From Plectrocnemia conspersa (Eukaryota; Arthropoda; Insecta; Trichoptera; Polycentropodidae), in the NCBI GenBank assembly GCA_009617715.1, contig VTFK01000052.1:806001-870000 (forward strand): a stretch of 64,000 bases of DNA, written 5' to 3'. Within the stretch, counting starts at the first letter, position 1; every line of letters starts with the position of its first letter. This document shows, piece by piece, positions 26,201 through 43,364 of the stretch. The translations under genes were made by a program, and so were the position numbers. The notes under the pieces are model-generated. The model ran no database searches. It was not told where the DNA came from and saw nothing but the letters and a program-made list of their open reading frames with translations.

Positions 26201-28679
26201 TTATATGTTCTCGTAAATCTTGAGACAAGCTAACCTTATTTTCAACCAAAAAAGTATGTAGAGTTTCGAATACTTCCGGTTGATTGTTTTCGATACACTG
26301 TTACCAAAAATCTAATTTCTTAATCATACTTTCAATTTTATCATTAACATTAAAGAACGTCATCGAGCTTTTCTGAAAAATTACATTTAGGAAAAATACA
26401 ATAGTTTAAATGATATTTTTATGACTGATTTTTTTTTACTTTTTATGTCCGCCATTACTGATTATTTTTCGCGTACCACCAACTATCGCGTACCACAGGT
26501 TGGGAACCGCTGCTTTAAAGGATATTGAAAAGTCCAATAATAATTCGGATATATGAGTAATTTAAAGGATTTTGGCAGTTACAAAGTGTATTTTTTTCAT
26601 TGTTTTATTTCTCGGCTATTAATTGTAATACATATCCAATGACAAAACTGGGCACTAAATATCTTTAAAACAAATACGTAGCTATGTATATTATATTTTT
26701 TCTCTACGTATACGCTTACTGTGTGAGAGTATCATATATAAGGTACTCTTTTATGTGCAAAAATTAACATCGTGACTATTCCACAACAACTAATCTGACA
26801 GTATGCTACTAATAAGCTAAATATATTTTTTATTATATGGTTGTATTGTGATCATTGATATTCATAAGCTATATTTTTTATCTAAATATGTTGAATGAAG
26901 ACAGTGCCTAATGAGATCTACAATATATTTAGGAGGTTATTCTTTCTTTTCCACTATCGCGCCTTTCGCAACGTTTCGACCATCAATGTTGGGGTCATCA
27001 TCTAGGGCGTTATGTTGACCTTATCTCAGCCGCCGCAGACTTATGTTTTTTATTTGATCATAAAGTTATACATACATACATATATAAGTTTAGCAATTTA
27101 TACATTTTTTAGCGACATGATCTAATACATGTTTTACTCGCGCTTTCAACCACAACATTACAATAGTTAACACCACATTCTCATCGTGCAATTCAAAGCA
27201 TAATACATATTACATTTTATTATTGCACTGGAACGTCGGCGTCTTCTTTGAACTTACTAGAACAATAATGCAATAATAAATATCGATTGAGTTTTAAAGG
27301 ATACACAATTTAGCTTTTATTATGTGTACAGGATATTGCGTTTTTTAACAGCTTCCTGAGATGTGATTTGGCACATTTTAATCAAGAACAATATTATATA
27401 TGAATTTATACTTAGAGTTATGTATTACATTATTCTCTTTATATTAAATTACATACTTATATACATGAATACTTTAATATAAAACTAATACAATTCAATT
27501 TAAATTTATTTGTTTATTAAAATCCATTTTTTATTACAACTTTATCTGTAGAATAATCATATAACAACATGCACTAATGCAGAGGTCCTCAAACTGCTAA
27601 TCTGGCACGTGAAAAATCATTCCAGATATCAGTAAAAAAAACTTTACTTGAAAAAAGGCAATTTTTTCGTAAAATTTACAATAATGAAATACAAAGAAAA
27701 TCTTTTAAAACCTGAAAAAATCCAAACACGTGCAATTTATTTTCCAATATTTTAGTCAACGTGCTTTCTTTATATGAAACAAAGATCTTTGCTCACAATA
27801 AGGGATTACAATACCGGTATTACCAAGAAAAAAATAATCAATACCGGTATTACTGGAATTGAATTTTTATTTATTAATTGCTTATAAAAAAGACCGAAAA
27901 AATAATGTTCATGTGAAAAATCAAGATTTTTTCGATACTACCGGTATTTGATTTAGTAATACCGGTTGTGTCAAAAGTCGATTTTTGTTTCCTAATACCG
28001 TTATTATCGATATTGTAATCTCTACTCATAATATTGATAAATGTAAGACAAGGATAGATAGAAAAATAGACAATATCCGAAATCTTTCTCGAAACATTAT
28101 CGTCCAATGGAGTACATAGTATTTATCTGTCAAAAACCAGCGCTCATCTTCACCCAAAATCAAAATTGCCTCTCTTTGATCGTCTGAACGAACACAGCTG
28201 TAGCTGACAGTTAACAAATACTTAAAAAAAATCATTAAAAAAAAAAAAAATATATTTTAGATTCAAAAAGTTCATATATATAGTATTAAAGAATAGAGAA
28301 GTAGATAGTGATTGTCATATTTTGTAGTAGAGTCGCGATTGCGTCTTATAATCATGACCGTTGCGGCAAGGACGTCAACGCTCTTCTCACGCTATTCATT
28401 CAGTTTCTAAGGATGTTTTTGGTTATAGCTACGAGGAGCTGAAACTTTATTTGAGTATTATTTATTTATGCATAATCTAATTTGCGTTTTCAGATATCCA
28501 GACGTCAGACGGTGGGTGAGGTTGTCAACATTGAGATTCTGCTGAGTGATCTTCGTGCCATCGGCGTGCAGCATTCCCATCTGCTAGAGTGGTTTAGGAC
28601 CAATTGGATGCATCTCAAACTTCCGCCGCTATTTGCCGAGATTTTCGACATACCTAAGTGTGATGAAGACCTACAATAA
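5073..28679 (+). CDS. E78: E78 nuclear receptor (Eip78C family), six exons in window, 5' end outside
   Basis: Six exons (5073-5203, 7921-8062, 12876-13312, 14764-14877, 19019-19198, 28494-28679) join in one open frame of 395 codons plus a stop. Two bases at the start finish a codon begun in an exon before the window. Every junction has AG acceptors and GT donors. The product has a two-finger nuclear-receptor DNA-binding domain (P-box CEGCKGFFRR, then [14 protein letters not shown]), a serine/proline-rich hinge, and a ligand-binding domain ending in the activation helix region [11 protein letters not shown]. The DNA-binding domain and the following [13 protein letters not shown] match insect E78 and not E75 or HR3. 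E78 is an ecdysone-induced orphan receptor related to vertebrate Rev-erb that acts in the nucleus during moulting, metamorphosis and oogenesis (family knowledge). Introns of 1.4 to 9.3 kb are packed with transposon debris. The family call is very secure; the 5' boundary is unknown. Confidence 0.95.
5278..5330. repeat. CT/GA-rich low-complexity tract in E78 intron
   Basis: A run built of CTCTCTCT, CTCTCGC and TCTCGTTCTCTCC, about 75 bp after the E78 donor at 5204. Such GAGA-type tracts can bind GAGA-factor-like proteins, but nothing here proves that function. Confidence 0.6.
5650..5708. repeat. Isolated 26-bp stem hairpin with 7-nt loop
   Basis: The left arm GCTACTGCTCTCCAGCACCC plus ACCACC (5650-5675), loop TCAATTT, and right arm GGTGGTAGGTGCTGGACAGC plus AATGGC (5683-5708) pair at about 22 of 26 positions. 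It is markedly GC-richer than its surroundings. It could be a miRNA-like precursor or the tip of a foldback element. Confidence 0.8.
5840..6430 (-). mobile_element. RTE-type LINE remnant (linker plus thumb, palm deleted)
   Basis: At the upstream (high-coordinate) end the minus strand reads [20 protein letters not shown] followed by KSPSTDN, the conserved entry into LINE reverse transcriptases (family form: A...L.NNKSPG.D). At 5856-6050 it reads [17 protein letters not shown], then [20 protein letters not shown], the post-YADD region with its YLGS motif. The palm between them is lost. Confidence 0.75.
6791..6831. repeat. 41-bp near-perfect palindrome
   Basis: AATAATATTGCTGTATCTTT is followed at once by its near-exact reverse complement (ATAAGATACAACAATATTATT). 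One C/T difference interrupts the symmetry. AT-rich, function unknown. Confidence 0.8.
7342..7710. mobile_element. Inverted-repeat MITE, about 370 bp
   Basis: Terminal inverted repeats of about 45 bp: the left begins ATTTGCGTTAACACAGTCAG, and the right, reverse-complemented, begins ATTTGCGTTAACATAGTCAG. Both continue into GAGAG-TATCCATTT. A second copy of one end lies at about 55488-55575. The interior has no recognisable coding content. Confidence 0.8.
7921..8062 (+). CDS. E78: E78 exon: second zinc finger
   Basis: The acceptor is TTATTTCAG just before 7921 and the donor is GTAAGT at 8063. The frame opens with [20 protein letters not shown] and continues with [14 protein letters not shown] and [13 protein letters not shown]. 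All four cysteines of the second finger are present. The exon leaves one base (t) that joins CG of the next exon to make serine, giving the C-terminal extension [10 protein letters not shown]. Confidence 0.95.
8655..8740. repeat. Partial copy of the foldback element at 10.8 kb
   Basis: AACGAGTGAGAATCGAATCT, then AAACCGACTTTTTCTCAATA and GTAGAGCGCAAAAAACAATT, align with the left arm of the element at 10806-10885. The copy ends in CTCCTTCTTATTTT where the other continues into its stem. Confidence 0.8.
10806..11062. mobile_element. Foldback/MITE with arms of about 115 bp
   Basis: The left arm (about 10830-10950: CATCTAAACCGAATTTTGAC, CAATAGGAGAGCGCAAAAAA, CTTCTCAGAAGACAAAA, CACGTCAAAAGCAATAAAAT) is complementary to the right arm (about 10955-11062) with few mismatches. 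The centre is GC-rich and closes on a perfect 11-bp stem, GGGAACGCTCG-TTAC-CGAGCGTTCCC. No transposase is encoded: the open frame across it is a product of the symmetry. Confidence 0.85.
11750..12160 (-). mobile_element. Degraded IS630/Tc1-type transposase N-terminus (DUF4817-like)
   Basis: The minus strand contains, over frame breaks, [12 protein letters not shown] and then [12 protein letters not shown] (about 11850-11990). This resembles the helix-turn-helix start of insect Tc1-like transposases with a DUF4817 domain (family form: R.TERTIR.IV.KFE.TGSV.....R.R.ARS). AAACTCGAATTTTATCACCC at the right edge and GGCATTCGAGTTTCATCAAA near the left could be remnants of terminal repeats. Moderate to low confidence. 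Confidence 0.4.
12165..12480 (-). mobile_element. Degenerate mariner remnant
   Basis: The plus-strand text AATCGGAAGGAACAAAGTCT, AGAATAAAGTGGATGAAATA parallels the mariner remnants at 2.3 kb and 59.0 kb. The region 12300-12480 reproduces the antisense of the N-terminal part (CTAATGAATCATCTACCACTT and ATTGTCTATTTTTGCTGGTC). Order and deletion match the 2.2-kb copy. Confidence 0.6.
12876..13312 (+). CDS. E78: E78 exon: DNA-binding-domain extension, hinge, start of ligand-binding domain
   Basis: The acceptor is GCTTAG before 12876 and the donor is GTATTA at 13313. The exon codes [18 protein letters not shown], a hinge rich in proline, serine and aspartate (around 13090-13180), and the first ligand-binding helices ([19 protein letters not shown], then [21 protein letters not shown]). 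The signature FAKKVPGF...DQLILIK is diagnostic of nuclear-receptor ligand-binding domains. The exon is much GC-richer than the flanking introns. A minus-strand open frame here is a shadow. Confidence 0.95.
13313..14763 (+). other. E78: E78 intron 3
   Basis: 1.45 kb of AT-rich intron. No repeat or coding remnant was recognised. Confidence 0.85.
14764..14877 (+). CDS. E78: E78 exon: ligand-binding domain, middle helices
   Basis: A 38-codon exon in phase 0 on both sides, with acceptor TTTCAG and donor GTAAGT. It reads [20 protein letters not shown], then [18 protein letters not shown]. The previous exon ends in DQLILIK, so the join DQLILIK-MGFFEIW is continuous ligand-binding-domain sequence. 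Confidence 0.94.
16368..17443. repeat. Tandem array of diverged units of about 315 bp in E78 intron 4
   Basis: A unit at 16368-16621 (TTTTGCTTCAAAACAAGCGA, then TTCGATCGGACCC, GAGTTAACGCTCTTAA, CAAAATGGCGGCCAATG) recurs with high identity at 17188-17443. Two more diverged units lie between them, at about 16705-16840 (truncated) and 16905-17165. They share CGATCGACCCACCATAC, AGACTTGCAATATAGTTAA and CAAAATGGCGACAAGTATAA. Starts near 16400, 16720, 16905 and 17218 suggest a basic period near 315 bp. No coding potential was seen. Confidence 0.75.
17640..17850 (-). mobile_element. hAT element terminus with transposase fragment
   Basis: At 17828-17841 the text TGCCGACCCCTG is the complement of CAGGGGTCGGCA, a common hAT terminus that also occurs at 55085 in the other orientation. 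Reading inward on the minus strand gives [20 protein letters not shown] and later [13 protein letters not shown], a coding-like stretch that may derive from a hAT transposase. The other end was not found. Confidence 0.5.
19019..19198 (+). CDS. E78: E78 exon: ligand-binding domain, later helices
   Basis: Exactly 60 codons, phase 0, with acceptor TTATAG and donor GTAAAT. It begins [20 protein letters not shown] and contains the typical receptor stretch [18 protein letters not shown], ending in [10 protein letters not shown] minus-strand open frame over the same bases is a shadow. Confidence 0.94.
20400..20660. repeat. Imperfect inverted repeat carrying repeated TTGCTCACA motifs
   Basis: ACTATTGCTCAAACGAACAT at the left and its counterpart (reverse complement ACTATTGCTCACACGAAAAT) at the right fold together. 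An inner pair CATTGCTCACACGGTAT / ATACCGTGTGGGTGA adds to the fold, with an A/T-rich loop. TTGCTCACA-like words recur on both arms. Probably a MITE; the family is unknown. Confidence 0.6.
20744..21581 (-). mobile_element. Tigger/pogo element, internally deleted
   Basis: The element starts CAGGCGGTCCTCGACTTTCG and its right end reverse-complements to CAAGGCGGCCCTCGACTTTC. TA flanks both sides (20742-20743 and 21582-21583), the expected pogo/Tigger target duplication. On the minus strand a decayed transposase is legible. N-terminal text ([18 protein letters not shown]) is followed, after breaks, by [20 protein letters not shown] then GLFWKTL. The sequence then jumps to a C-terminal piece, [20 protein letters not shown] then [20 protein letters not shown]. 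The DDE core between them is missing, so the copy is dead. Confidence 0.9.
23640..24000 (-). mobile_element. Possible hAT transposase N-terminus (BED-finger-like)
   Basis: The minus strand reads [20 protein letters not shown], then [20 protein letters not shown] and [19 protein letters not shown]. The spacing of VAVCVI(R/C), MERYYK and H resembles the degenerate BED-type zinc finger of GTF2IRD2/ZBED-like hAT transposases (family form: CVIC...........RHY...H). Upstream on the same strand is more coding-like sequence ([20 protein letters not shown]). The assignment is tentative. Confidence 0.4.
25032..26513 (-). mobile_element. hAT element (ZBED-like), with perfect 8-bp target duplication
   Basis: CTTTAAAG occurs immediately before (25024-25031) and after (26514-26521) the element. 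The ends are CAGCATTTCCCAACCTTTTT and, reverse-complemented, CAGCGGTTCCCAACCTGTGG, both followed by a CGCGTACCAC-type subterminal word. The minus strand carries a decayed C-terminal hAT transposase. It reads [20 protein letters not shown], then [35 protein letters not shown] and [19 protein letters not shown], the dimerisation region found in ZBED-type hATs. Stops and frame shifts make it non-functional. Confidence 0.88.
26950..27015 (-). ncRNA. Degraded hammerhead-ribozyme-like motif, Penelope-type context
   Basis: The minus strand reads CGCCCTAGATGATGACC, a short spacer, GGTC, then GAAACGTTGCGAAAGGCG. The layout CT(a)GATGA / GACC...GGTC hairpin / GAAAC matches the core of minimal hammerhead ribozymes carried by Penelope-like retroelements (CUGANGA - stem II - GAAA), with one inserted A in the first box. 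Activity is unlikely. No Penelope coding sequence was found next to it. Confidence 0.35.
27801..28023. mobile_element. Short inverted-repeat MITE, AGGGATTACAATACCGG ends
   Basis: Left end AGGGATTACAATACCGGTAT; the right end reverse-complements to AGAGATTACAATATCGATAA. ACCGGTATT-like words recur inside (about 27810-27970). A related end (AGGGATTGCAATACGGG) lies near 1107. hAT-like ends; the length of about 223 bp rules out a transposase gene. Confidence 0.7.
28494..28679 (+). CDS. E78: E78 terminal exon: C-terminus of the ligand-binding domain
   Basis: The acceptor is GTTTTCAG before 28494 and the stop TAA is at 28677-28679. It opens [20 protein letters not shown], continues [18 protein letters not shown], and ends with the conserved [18 protein letters not shown]. 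The intron before it is the longest in the gene (19199-28493, 9.3 kb). Confidence 0.95.
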   Translation: MSRRQTVGEVVNIEILLSDLRAIGVQHSHLLEWFRTNWMHLKLPPLFAEIFDIPKCDEDLQ

Positions 28680-29060
28680 ACTTCAAACACCCCTACACAC
28701 ATACACATTCAAAACACAAAACTTCTGACTAATATCGAATCGTCATTAGTGACTTAGATCTATTCATGCAGGGTGCTTTGCCAATATTTCGTCTTATTAT
28801 TATTAATACATACAATATACATATTATATATTTGTAGAGTAAACGTGTTCGATATTTAGGTGTTTAATGATCGATGTTCAATTCGTTGTAGTCAAAGGGT
28901 TAATTATACTATGGCCGAAACGGCCGTTAACTCTGATTAGACATATCGTAAAGGTATTGCATTTATATTATTATTAAATTATATTCATATATAATATGTA
29001 TTGTGTATTTATTCGGCGGATTCTATGGAGAAAGATTATTATTTAATAAAACATTACATT
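28680..29060 (+). promoter_or_regulatory. E78: Probable E78 3' UTR with candidate poly(A) signal
   Basis: AT-rich sequence directly after the E78 stop. The first clear AATAAA on the plus strand is near 29046 (ATTTAATAAAACATT), so cleavage shortly after is plausible. This is inference from a short motif in AT-rich DNA; later AATAAA hexamers exist. Confidence 0.35.
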
Positions 29061-29230
29061 AGATAAAAAAAACACAGATTCTCTTCAGTTTTTCCTAAAT
29101 TAATTGACGACATCTCATTGCGTAGTTCCTATATTATTAGCATTTTCTATTTTAAAACTGTTGATATTTAATAATTGAATCGCTATATGTGAAAATAGCA
29201 AAATTTAAATTGTATCGCCTTTGAAGTGTA

Positions 29231-29435
29231 CAGTAAAACCGTGTTAATTCGAAACATTTTTAAGCTCAAAGTTCATACTGTATTATCTCATTAATTTCCA
29301 GAAGTTGAAAAGAGCAATTTAAGAAGCTCTACTTTATACTGTATCCCTTTTAAAAATTATATGTAATAAGCTCTTATGTATAAAAAAATATTATTGACGA
29401 GAATTAATCGTGTATGATGTAACGAGGTTTTACTG
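29231..29435. mobile_element. Tigger/pogo-type MITE, 205 bp
   Basis: Ends CAGTAAAACCGTGTTAATTC and, reverse-complemented, CAGTAAAACCTCGTTACATC, each flanked by TA (29229-29230 and 29436-29437). Non-autonomous. Its terminal sequence differs from both larger Tigger copies in this window. A related single end (GATGTAACGTTGTTCCACTG) is at about 32585-32604. Confidence 0.8.
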
Positions 29436-31364
29436 TACTTCATTTCCTTTATTGAGCTTGAAATATATTATCTTGAAACATAGTTGAGTCATTTCTCAAA
29501 ATACCTTTTCGGAATTTAGCGATTTAATTTAAAGCTCCATCTACCTCCGCCATGTATTTTAATCAAAATAATTTATAATAGAACCCAAAGCCGCACAGCG
29601 AGATTTTTTTTGAATTTCACAAGAACATCTCAAAGCTTTCAAAGATCTCAAGGAGAGCCTTTTCACTTTATGATAAAAATGTCTTTTTGAATTCTATATT
29701 TAAAAAAATCTCGCTGCTCGTCTCAGTTAAAATATGTGTGTTCTAATATATTCATAGCTACACTATATAAATATGGTAGCCCTATGTATATGTATATATT
29801 TACAACGATAACGTTATGTAAATTATTGTTGACTTGGATCTCTTTCTTTTTTAATTATTTAAATTTAATATAATTTTAGAGTACAAAAATATATGTATTT
29901 GTATATTGATTATTTTATTACACAAATTTTAATAGTTTGATGTTTATACAATATTATTATTTTTTTATTATATATACTAATTTATATAAATACATATTTT
30001 ATTTTATATATCACTGTTCAGGTTCAACTCCAATTGAAAAATTGGAGCTGGGTTTTATACATATTTTTTTTTAATTTTAGCCTAACACTCGTGTAGATAA
30101 TACTATTGAGAAAATCGGTATTTGTGAATATGTGATTTATTTAAAATTATATAAATGGCACGTTTATGATATTGACAATCATATGTAAGTGTTATGATAA
30201 AATCGCTAATTATGTTTTTTTTAAATTCAATTATATATATATGTACACATATATATAAATATAATCGTTATTAATTTTTAATTATATAATTTGCTTTCTA
30301 AAAGCGAAACGTTCATTATATATTTTTTAGGCCTTTCTAAATCATTTGTATTTATTTATTCTTCATCAACGATTGTTGTATTTATATAAATGCTATATAA
30401 TTTATCTTGTAAATGTAGTGTGCAGAATGCTTCCATATCTAATGATCTCGATGTTTTAAAAACACAGGATAGCAAATTGTAGTAAACAAAGATACGATAA
30501 GCTGACTTATATACATATGTATAATATTCATAGTACAGCATAACTACTACTTTTACCTTGAATAAAATTATTGAAATCATGTTTTTTGTATGCACAATTT
30601 TTTTAACCAAAAATATTTAAGATTTTGACATTATGATCTATTTTATTATTATTATATAAATCATAAATTTATTTAATACATACTAATGAAATTATAGTTG
30701 AATTATACATGTAAATGAGTTTATCGCATCTTTGTAACAAATAGTTGCTCTTTAAAACAACGACTATGACTTATTTTCAGTGTGTCGGTATTAAAGCGTC
30801 GCAACAACATTTTGTAGCTTATAATAGTGTGTTTTAATATGTTTTAATTAATATATTTAATCGATAGATTAATTAGATAAAGTATTCTATTGCATTTCTC
30901 ATTACACAAAGCATTCTGTGTAAATATATATTTTTGTGTATGTAATCATGAATCAAAATATTATTATTCGTACATATCGATATGAATATATGAATTACGG
31001 TAGATTCGTATGTATTTATATGTGAAACATATATGTACAGAGCCGTTTTCTATACACGGGCAAATGCCAAAGGCGGCTCTAAGTCTATGTATCTTACTAT
31101 AATATTCCTACACTTTGAAAAAATAAAGATGTAAATATATTCAATTCATAGTTATTAGTTACAAATTTACATTTACATTTTATTTTTAGTTGTAGTATAT
31201 TAAAAATATATACTATTCATAAAATATGATTTAAAAGAGAGAAATTTTATTTTATTTAAAGCGTATGTAAAACATAGTGCAATTTTTTTATTATTATTTT
31301 ATTTTGTAATCCTTTATTTATTAATATAATACGATGAAGAATTATCGCTGTTAAGTGTGTCTGT

Positions 31365-31368
31365 TTTA

Positions 31369-31400
<32 letters not shown>
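31365..31400. repeat. (ATT)n microsatellite
   Basis: About eleven ATT/TTA repeats in a row. Confidence 0.9.
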
Positions 31401-31401
<1 letters not shown>

Positions 31402-31671
31402 ATATTAAACATTAATAAATGGACTTCAATGTTTTCATTCCAATTACTTTATTTTGATGCATACATGATGGCCCAAATAATAACAGATCAAGAGCTATAC
31501 TTTGGGTTGGGGAGAGTGACGCCAAAATCGTCATTACAAATTTAAACTTTAATTTTTTTTATTTATTTATTAAAACTTTGACCATCGTGACCTGACAGGT
31601 TAACCTAATGCATCAAAATTATTATAATTTTAAAATATATACATAGTATATAAGTATGCATACATACAAAT

Positions 31672-31983
31672 TCAGTAAAAGATAAAAGAACAGATACAAA
31701 TCACTTCAATAGGTGTGCATTGTCCCACACGAATTGAACCAAAACTACATTTGTGCAACGAGAAAATGTCAATATCTCTATGCACAGTATTGAGCAGACG
31801 AACAGCCTTTGTAAGAGAAGAGTTGACAAGTGCTACAGTTCTAGACTTTACAGGCAAGAACAGTGAACGCGACCGAGAACTATAACCATCTTCCGGAGAC
31901 CACATTTTGAGCTGCTCGAGCACCGAAGGATTGTCTACGATGCCCTTGAGTAATTTCCAGAAGTGTTTAATTATATTAAACAC
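31672..31983 (-). pseudogene. 103-codon open frame, possibly the C-terminus of a LINE ORF2
   Basis: The minus-strand frame includes FWKLLKGIVDNPSVLEQLKM, then YSSRSRSLFLPVKSRTVALV and NSSLTKAVRLLNTVHRDIDI. The pattern (R.R.LF.PV.SRT......L..A.RLLN....DIDIF) resembles the C-terminal tail that follows the reverse transcriptase in several non-LTR retrotransposons. A GGTAAG lies just upstream on the same strand. I cannot exclude an unrelated gene fragment. Its base composition is GC-richer than the surroundings. Confidence 0.35.
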
Positions 31984-32282
31984 TTCTGCGAGTTGACAAA
32001 GAAACTTACCTGATACGCGTAAATTTTCATCAGTATCAGATGTTATACACTTTAGTCGATTTTATTTCAGAATGTTCTTTATTTACGTTTTTGCAACTTT
32101 ATTAAACATATTTTCTTCGGTAGTTGTTCCAGACTATTCAAGAAAGGTAATTCTTCAGTCATTTGAAACATAGCATTGACTCTTCAAATAAACAATATGC
32201 TGCAAACAAGTAGTTCTACCATTAACATTTAAACAAAATATTTGCTATTTCGCATACTGCACTTGTAATAATTTGATATAGG

Positions 32283-32348
32283 GCGCATTGAAAAAAACTG
32301 GATTCAGCAAGGGTGCCGAGAGTCGAAAAACTATAATAACCACTGGGT
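32283..32348. mobile_element. hAT-like terminus
   Basis: GGTGCCGAGAGTCGAAAAAC followed by TATAATAACCACTGGGTGA reverse-complements to an end starting CAGTGGTTATTATAGTTTTT. The same end type recurs at 48886-48950 (CGCCGAGAATTGAAAAAGTT, TGAAAACCACTGGGC). The opposite ends were not located. Confidence 0.55.
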
Positions 32349-33222
32349 GATGCCAAGGATAAGCACTATCATTTGTTTTGCTATTAAATTGGCTATTGAT
32401 GTTACTCACAACGTTCTTAACCCTTTTAGCAACTTCTAAACATATTTTTTTTGATTTTGATATTATTATATATTTTACAATTTATTCATCAGATTTTCTT
32501 TTCATACTTAACTAGTATCTATATTACACGATTTTGGATTTTGTCAAGAATGAACATTTTCAATTGTGGAATAACGTAAGTTATGATGTAACGTTGTTCC
32601 ACTGTATGACAGCAAGTACCTATGGATCATTAATAACGTTATGCGTAATACATAATTTTAAAATTAAATATAATAATGGTCTTTTAAAAAAAAATTTATA
32701 AAAAAATTTGACAAAAAATATTTAAAAACGTTACATTTTTTTATATTAAATAGTTTTTCATTTGCCGGTAGATATTTTGCCAACTTTACATTTTTTTATT
32801 ATATTTTGAAGATGTTGGTTGAAATCTCAGAATCGCTCATATAACGTTACAGTGGAATGTGAAGCAATATGAACACCACATACGGTCACTCGACGGTTAG
32901 CCGTTCCGTTAAAACATATACTTTAAATATTAAATAGTTTAAGTCATCCTAATCACGTGTTGATTGTCCAGTAGTCGCTAAGAGACAGTACGCAATCTGC
33001 GTCGCGTCACTTGGCACTCCACCTGGCGGTATTTCCTGTTAGCCCCGCTACCATCATAGAAATGAATATACATTTTGATAATCTAATTATATTTCACAAT
33101 TTTACTAGTACTTGATTATTGTTGAATAATAACATTATATTTTGTCAAATATATTTCTTTGAATTTGCGACCCCAAAAAGTTTTTTTAACCACTGATCTA
33201 TTGAATAAATGTTAAAATAAAG

Positions 33223-33525
33223 CAGGGCTGTGGAGTCGGAGTCGGAGTTGGAGTCGTGGAGTCGTGGTGTTTTGGCCAGAGTTGGAGTCGGAGTCGTGAA
33301 AAATGAGCGACTCTGACCATTTTTTTAAATTATGAAATTTATGAATTTTTAATTTCGTAATAATGAATGTGTATAGCGTATGAATATTAAACGTGTAGAA
33401 TAACACCAAAAATACCTGATAAAATTAAACTTTTTTGAGTCGGAGTTGAAATCGGAGTCGGAGTGGAGTCGTGCTGTTAGTAAATATCGGAATCGTGTTT
33501 TTTTTTTAACGACTCCACAGCCCTG
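33223..33525. mobile_element. hAT MITE with CAGGGCTGTGGAGTCG ends
   Basis: Terminal inverted repeats CAGGGCTGTGGAGTCG / CGACTCCACAGCCCTG. Subterminal GGAGTCG(GAGTCG) words are repeated many times on both arms, a typical transposase-binding array. The flanking 8-mers AAATAAAG and GTATAAAG agree at 6 of 8 positions and are probably the decayed target duplication. Confidence 0.85.
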
Positions 33526-35187
33526 GTATAAAGAAATATTGTATGCACATCGAAGTAATAAAAAGAGACCAATTTTTCAGTGTGACAGTCATAAATTATA
33601 TTATAAATTTAATTTGCCCCACATTGGCCGCCAATTGAAGTTTATTTAAATTTCTTTATAAATAAAAATAAAACACATTCTAGATGTAAATTATTTGTTT
33701 TAATTCTGATTTTAAGCGACCCGCAGATTAAAAATCATTTATAAAATATTTTAATTTAAATGTATCAATAATTATTTTTATTTCAAGTTATTATATTTTT
33801 TCTTTTAACCCTGCATTGCGCGAAATTATTGCATAATTACCTGTTATCTTGCAGAAGGTGGCGAAAAAACGATCATTTAAGTGTCAAGAATATACATAAA
33901 AACATCAATTTAATATAGTTATAAATTAAATATTTATTATAAATACAAATTATTAAAGTGCAATTAAAATAATCACTTTTATTTATAAATATGAACAGTT
34001 GTTAAATCACATTTTATTTATTATTATCTTTTCCAATAAAAAAATAAGGGGTCCAAAAATAAAACATGGAAATTTAGTTGCGGCACTGAGTGTTCCTCAA
34101 GTTTTTTTATTTATTAATCACATTTATTTAATAAATCTGATTTCACACATTAAATTTTATTTGTTGAAAATATTAAATTGAATTTTTATATTTATGTTCA
34201 ATTTATTAAGAATTCTGAAATGAACCAATTCATCGTTTATATTGTATTGGACTTTGTGTATAAAAATACATTTTTATGCCAATTTATGCTAAAGAAAACG
34301 TCCACTCACTGTATTAGCCGAATTAAAAAGCCACAGCCATTTTCATTTATGATAAATGGAGCAGTGTTTCCAAATTATTATTAAGATGGCTTTTTGATCC
34401 AGCTGAGCCTGATTTACTCAGTTGAGTTTTATTTTTCCAAAACAATCTTTTTAAGTTATCTGAAATGAAACAAATAATATTTGTTTAAACACAAATATAT
34501 TTGCAATTAAATTATTTACAATATATTAATGCTTCGAATAAATTCGACATTGACAAACATATGTAAATATATATGTATGCATATTCAATAATATAAATAC
34601 GCATATATACGTGAACATTTAAATACATTCAAAATATTTAACACTTTGTAAGCCGACACACAATATTTGTCTATTCATAAAATAATATAACAATTATTTA
34701 AAAAATCACAACATAAAACCTACTACTGGACACTCTTTGACGTTTCGGAAAACGAAACTATCAAATGATCGCAAGTACGAGGAAGAGAAACATAAAAAGT
34801 AATCACAGACACTATCATCATATATATAAATATATATATTAATACTTTTAAAAAATTATTACGAGAAAAATAATAATATAATAATGGCTTACAATGTGTT
34901 AAAGCGACAGAGAGCTGTGTGTTATATTTTATTTATTTATTACATATAACTAATTAATGCAACTAATAAGAGTCAACTTATAAATTATATTGTTATCTAT
35001 TACATATAAGTATGCATATATCAACAAATACATAAAAAAAAAATTACCTTCGAAACCAAATATACAACTAATAATAATAATACAATATTAATTGTTTTTT
35101 CTCGTACAATTTGTCACAAAGAATAAAATATAGAAAAAAACATTTTTTTTCAATAATAGAATACTATTCTTTCTTTTTGTAATATAA

Positions 35188-43364
<8,177 letters not shown>

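Larger units (their letters stand above)
19199..28493 (+). other. E78: E78 intron 5 (9.3 kb), transposon-rich
   Basis: Contains a foldback-like repeat (20400-20660), a Tigger element (20744-21581), a BED-type hAT fragment (about 23640-24000), a hAT element with target duplication (25032-26513), a hammerhead-like motif (about 26950-27015) and a short palindromic MITE (27801-28023). An isolated hAT-like terminus (CAGAGGTCCTCAAACTGC) lies at 27580. The blocks 22396-22593 and 22928-23128 have short open frames without recognisable homology. Confidence 0.85.
28680..35187. other. Convergent intergenic region between E78 and trc
   Basis: 6.5 kb between two facing stop codons. Recognisable contents: a Tigger-type MITE (29231-29435), an (ATT)n tract (about 31365-31400), a possible LINE C-terminal fragment (31672-31983), a hAT end (32283-32348) and a hAT MITE (33223-33525). 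The parts 29440-31360 and 33530-35180 are AT-rich with no assignable feature. Confidence 0.8.

Noticed and set aside
32570..32610. Half of a Tigger-like end (GATGTAACGTTGTTCCACTG)
   Set aside because: No opposite end in range; mentioned only as a relative of the 29.2-kb MITE.
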